DNA of 64,000 nt, taken from assembly GCA_947503265.1 (NCBI GenBank), contig CANNDC010000014.1, positions 1 to 64,000 on the forward strand, given 5' to 3'. The notes beneath the pieces are model-generated. The model was given only the letters and a program-made list of their open reading frames with translations, was not told where the DNA came from and did not search any database. Below are positions 62,261 through 64,000 of this stretch, piece by piece. A program made the translations under genes and the position numbers. Numbering within the stretch: position 1 is the first letter of the stretch; every line of letters starts with the position of its first letter. The stretch is from an uncultured Alteromonadaceae bacterium. Lineage in GTDB: Bacteria > Pseudomonadota > Gammaproteobacteria > Enterobacterales > Alteromonadaceae.

Positions 62261-63085
62261 TTAGTTAGTTATCATTTTACCGCAGACTTCTTTATATAAC
62301 TTCATGGCAACCATAGCAGTCATATTGTTGATATCGCGAAGGGGATTATATTCCACTATATCTGCACCTATGATAGGCGCTTCAATACTATGAATAACAT
62401 CCAAAATTTGCCGCACACTTAGCCCGCCTGGCTCAATGTGGGACACACCTGGCGCATAGGCTGGGTCAAGGGCGTCAATGTCGATAGAAATGTATAGCGG
62501 GCCTGTCAAATTTAACGATTCAGGGCCTCTCCACAACCTCATTTCATGTATTTCCACATCAAACCGACTCGCTTGCTGTCGTTGATGTTCGTTTAAGGTC
62601 CGAATACCTACCTGCACCAGTCTTTTTGCCAAGTCATTCTCCATAATTCTGGCGAATGGACATGCGTGTGACAATGGATTTCCGGCAAAACTGTCATATA
62701 AGTCGGGATGCGCATCAAAGTGTAAAATGGTGATATCTTGATGGTATTTGGCCAAGGACTTCAAAATGGGGAAAGTGATGGAATGGTCGCCTCCAAAACT
62801 CAATGGTTTCGCCCCTTTTGATGCCACTTGAGCAATTTTGGCTTCTATCTCGTCAAATGCTTGGCTGGTGTCTTGCCAACTGACATCACCTATGTGTTTG
62901 AGACGCTTATGATCTTTAAGCTCGATTCCCAACTCTGTACTGGCATTGGCAAATCCACCAAAAATCGTCTTCCAAATAATGTCAGGCGCTTCTGCAGCAC
63001 CCTTCAATTGTGAAGAGTAGGCATCAAAAGGTATTCCCAATATGGCTATATCTTTGTTGGCTATTTTTTGAGTCTTAGTGGGCAT
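62261..63085 (-). CDS. speB: Agmatinase/arginase family ureohydrolase
   Basis: A manganese ureohydrolase of 274 residues that probably converts agmatine to putrescine and urea. Metal motifs are present: SFGGDHSITFPIL, ILHFDAHPDLYD and SIDIDALDPAYAPGVSHIEPGG. The near-exact agmatinase size and the DxHxD pattern support SpeB, but other members (formiminoglutamase, guanidinobutyrase) cannot be excluded. It is transcribed ahead of ggt with a 24-bp gap. Confidence 0.87.
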   Translation of the reverse strand: MPTKTQKIANKDIAILGIPFDAYSSQLKGAAEAPDIIWKTIFGGFANASTELGIELKDHKRLKHIGDVSWQDTSQAFDEIEAKIAQVASKGAKPLSFGGDHSITFPILKSLAKYHQDITILHFDAHPDLYDSFAGNPLSHACPFARIMENDLAKRLVQVGIRTLNEHQRQQASRFDVEIHEMRLWRGPESLNLTGPLYISIDIDALDPAYAPGVSHIEPGGLSVRQILDVIHSIEAPIIGADIVEYNPLRDINNMTAMVAMKLYKEVCGKMITN

Positions 63086-63156
63086 TGCTTCAGGTTTGGA
63101 TGTTCAATTTCCACTATAGTTGCAAGGAAATTGCTGAAATTAAAGTAGAAACTCTA

Positions 63157-64000
63157 TTAGATTGGACAAATCTCATCATGTTTTGTTTTTAAACAGCTAG
63201 AATACTGAGCAAATTCGAATTGTTCGGTAAATGATTTATCTAAACCTTCATACCATTTCACGTTTTTTGGGATTTCATCAGTATCGGACTCTGCCAACTG
63301 TTTTAACTTCAATGCCAAAGGTAGCATGCCATGCTGTGATACCCCAGAACCGCTTGAAAAACCAAATCTGACTTCTTGGATATGTCGCGTGATTGGGTTG
63401 ACTACTTTTACTGGAAATCTAAGATAAGCGAGAACTTCTGAAGACTCATAAATGCGGTAAATACGTGCTTCAAAAGGCTTGTCCATATTACATTGGCATC
63501 TTTCAATAAGATGTTTTTCTGACACGATTTCTGAGTTTTTTAATGCAAGAAAACCGGTAATTGGGCTGGGATCAAACGCAAATACTTGCTCTACATCATC
63601 TCTTAAATAATAAATGTGCTGTGCCAATCCGCCACCCAAAGAATGTCCGGTTGTAAATAGTCTGTATTGTTCCAGCGGATATCTCATTTGTAGAAAAGTG
63701 ATGGCAGATTCTACTTGTTCACGCGCTACGCGATATTGATTGTCGGCGTCGTACCAGAGCGCACTTTTTAGGTTTCCATACCACCAATCTGTTGTTCCTT
63801 GTGTGCCCCTAAATGCAATGACCGCTTGTTGCTCAGACTTGTTGATCCACACATGAAAAGCTAACCCTTGCGCAAACTGGCATCCGTTGCTTTGGCTATC
63901 AAACACTTTTAGCCAACCCTTTATTTTTAATTCAGAGGCGAGTAATTCTCGGTCTGCTTGACTTTCTGGCTCGTCAATTTCGCAGCTCTCATGTTCTTGA
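63157..64000 (-). CDS. Lipase class 3 family protein, 5' end beyond the window
   Basis: An alpha/beta hydrolase of the lipase class 3 fold: AVIAFRGTQGTTDWWYGNLKSALWY (oxyanion region) and LFTTGHSLGGGLAQHIYY (nucleophile elbow G-H-S-L-G). An in-frame GTG at 63904-63906 exists, but the frame stays open through the right edge, coding 31 more residues (QEHESCEIDEP...IKGWLK), so the real start lies outside. At least 280 residues are present. No signal peptide can be judged. The substrate is unknown. Confidence 0.83.
   Translation of the reverse strand, partial: QEHESCEIDEPESQADRELLASELKIKGWLKVFDSQSNGCQFAQGLAFHVWINKSEQQAVIAFRGTQGTTDWWYGNLKSALWYDADNQYRVAREQVESAITFLQMRYPLEQYRLFTTGHSLGGGLAQHIYYLRDDVEQVFAFDPSPITGFLALKNSEIVSEKHLIERCQCNMDKPFEARIYRIYESSEVLAYLRFPVKVVNPITRHIQEVRFGFSSGSGVSQHGMLPLALKLKQLAESDTDEIPKNVKWYEGLDKSFTEQFEFAQYSSCLKTKHDEICPI

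Overview
The window looks like a chromosomal segment of a marine gammaproteobacterium, most likely of the Alteromonadales (Alteromonadaceae). The reasons are the map-glnD-dapD order, a Vibrio VPS-like Wzx/Wzy exopolysaccharide locus, PEP-CTERM proteins, LapD/LapG, and moderate-to-low GC. This assignment is inferred from gene content; no marker gene settles it. No rRNA, tRNA, CRISPR array, integrase or insertion sequence was seen.

Layout. 1-291: intergenic, with degenerate palindromic repeats. 292-5947 (minus): housekeeping genes metY-like, dapD, glnD and map. 6079-8442 (minus): a large lipoprotein of unknown function with a possible start-masking mRNA hairpin. 8561-11649 (minus): a light-damage repair operon with a class I CPD photolyase, an iron-sulfur (6-4)-type photolyase and an overlapping 45-residue DUF2256 zinc-ribbon gene. 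11792-12919: an aspartoacylase/succinylglutamate desuccinylase-like enzyme. 13028-19706: a tightly overlapping RDD / SpoIIM-like / DUF4129 / DUF4350 / MoxR / DUF58 operon.

20007-48777 is the main accessory region, devoted to an extracellular matrix. It holds a phosphoglycosyl transferase (VpsL/WbaP type) and an export operon (beta-barrel, short Wza, Wzc kinase, CpsB-type phosphatase, VpsP). A minus-strand block holds lapG, lapD, two secreted Gly-rich paralogs and an O-antigen ligase/polymerase-like protein. A 13.7-kb plus-strand operon holds glycosyltransferases, Wzy, an MBOAT acyltransferase with a partner, a fused Alg13/Alg14-like transferase, a pyruvyltransferase, Wzx and a beta-helix lipoprotein. 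Two PEP-CTERM paralogs follow. Sigma-54 type GG-N10-GC sites lie before the export operon, before the glycosyltransferase operon and before each PEP-CTERM gene, so the region may be one RpoN regulon. No exosortase gene and no giant LapA-type adhesin lie in the window.

48812-64000: a small STAS-like protein, a CPA1 antiporter, a conserved protein of unknown function, an ECF sigma / Ser-Thr kinase-TPR / PP2C phosphatase signalling operon, a divergent LysR-GST pair, a PNPOx-FNR-ferredoxin fusion protein, a DUF1348 protein, gamma-glutamyltransferase, agmatinase, and a lipase cut by the right edge.

The observation most worth following up is in the minus-strand block. The periplasmic protease LapG and its c-di-GMP receptor LapD sit beside two small secreted paralogs. 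Each paralog carries the LapG-type di-alanine motif TAAG in the same context (DPT-x5-TAAG), followed by an almost identical Gly-rich tail. The canonical giant adhesin is missing here, so these may be miniature LapG substrates that link c-di-GMP to the polysaccharide matrix. This is a hypothesis.
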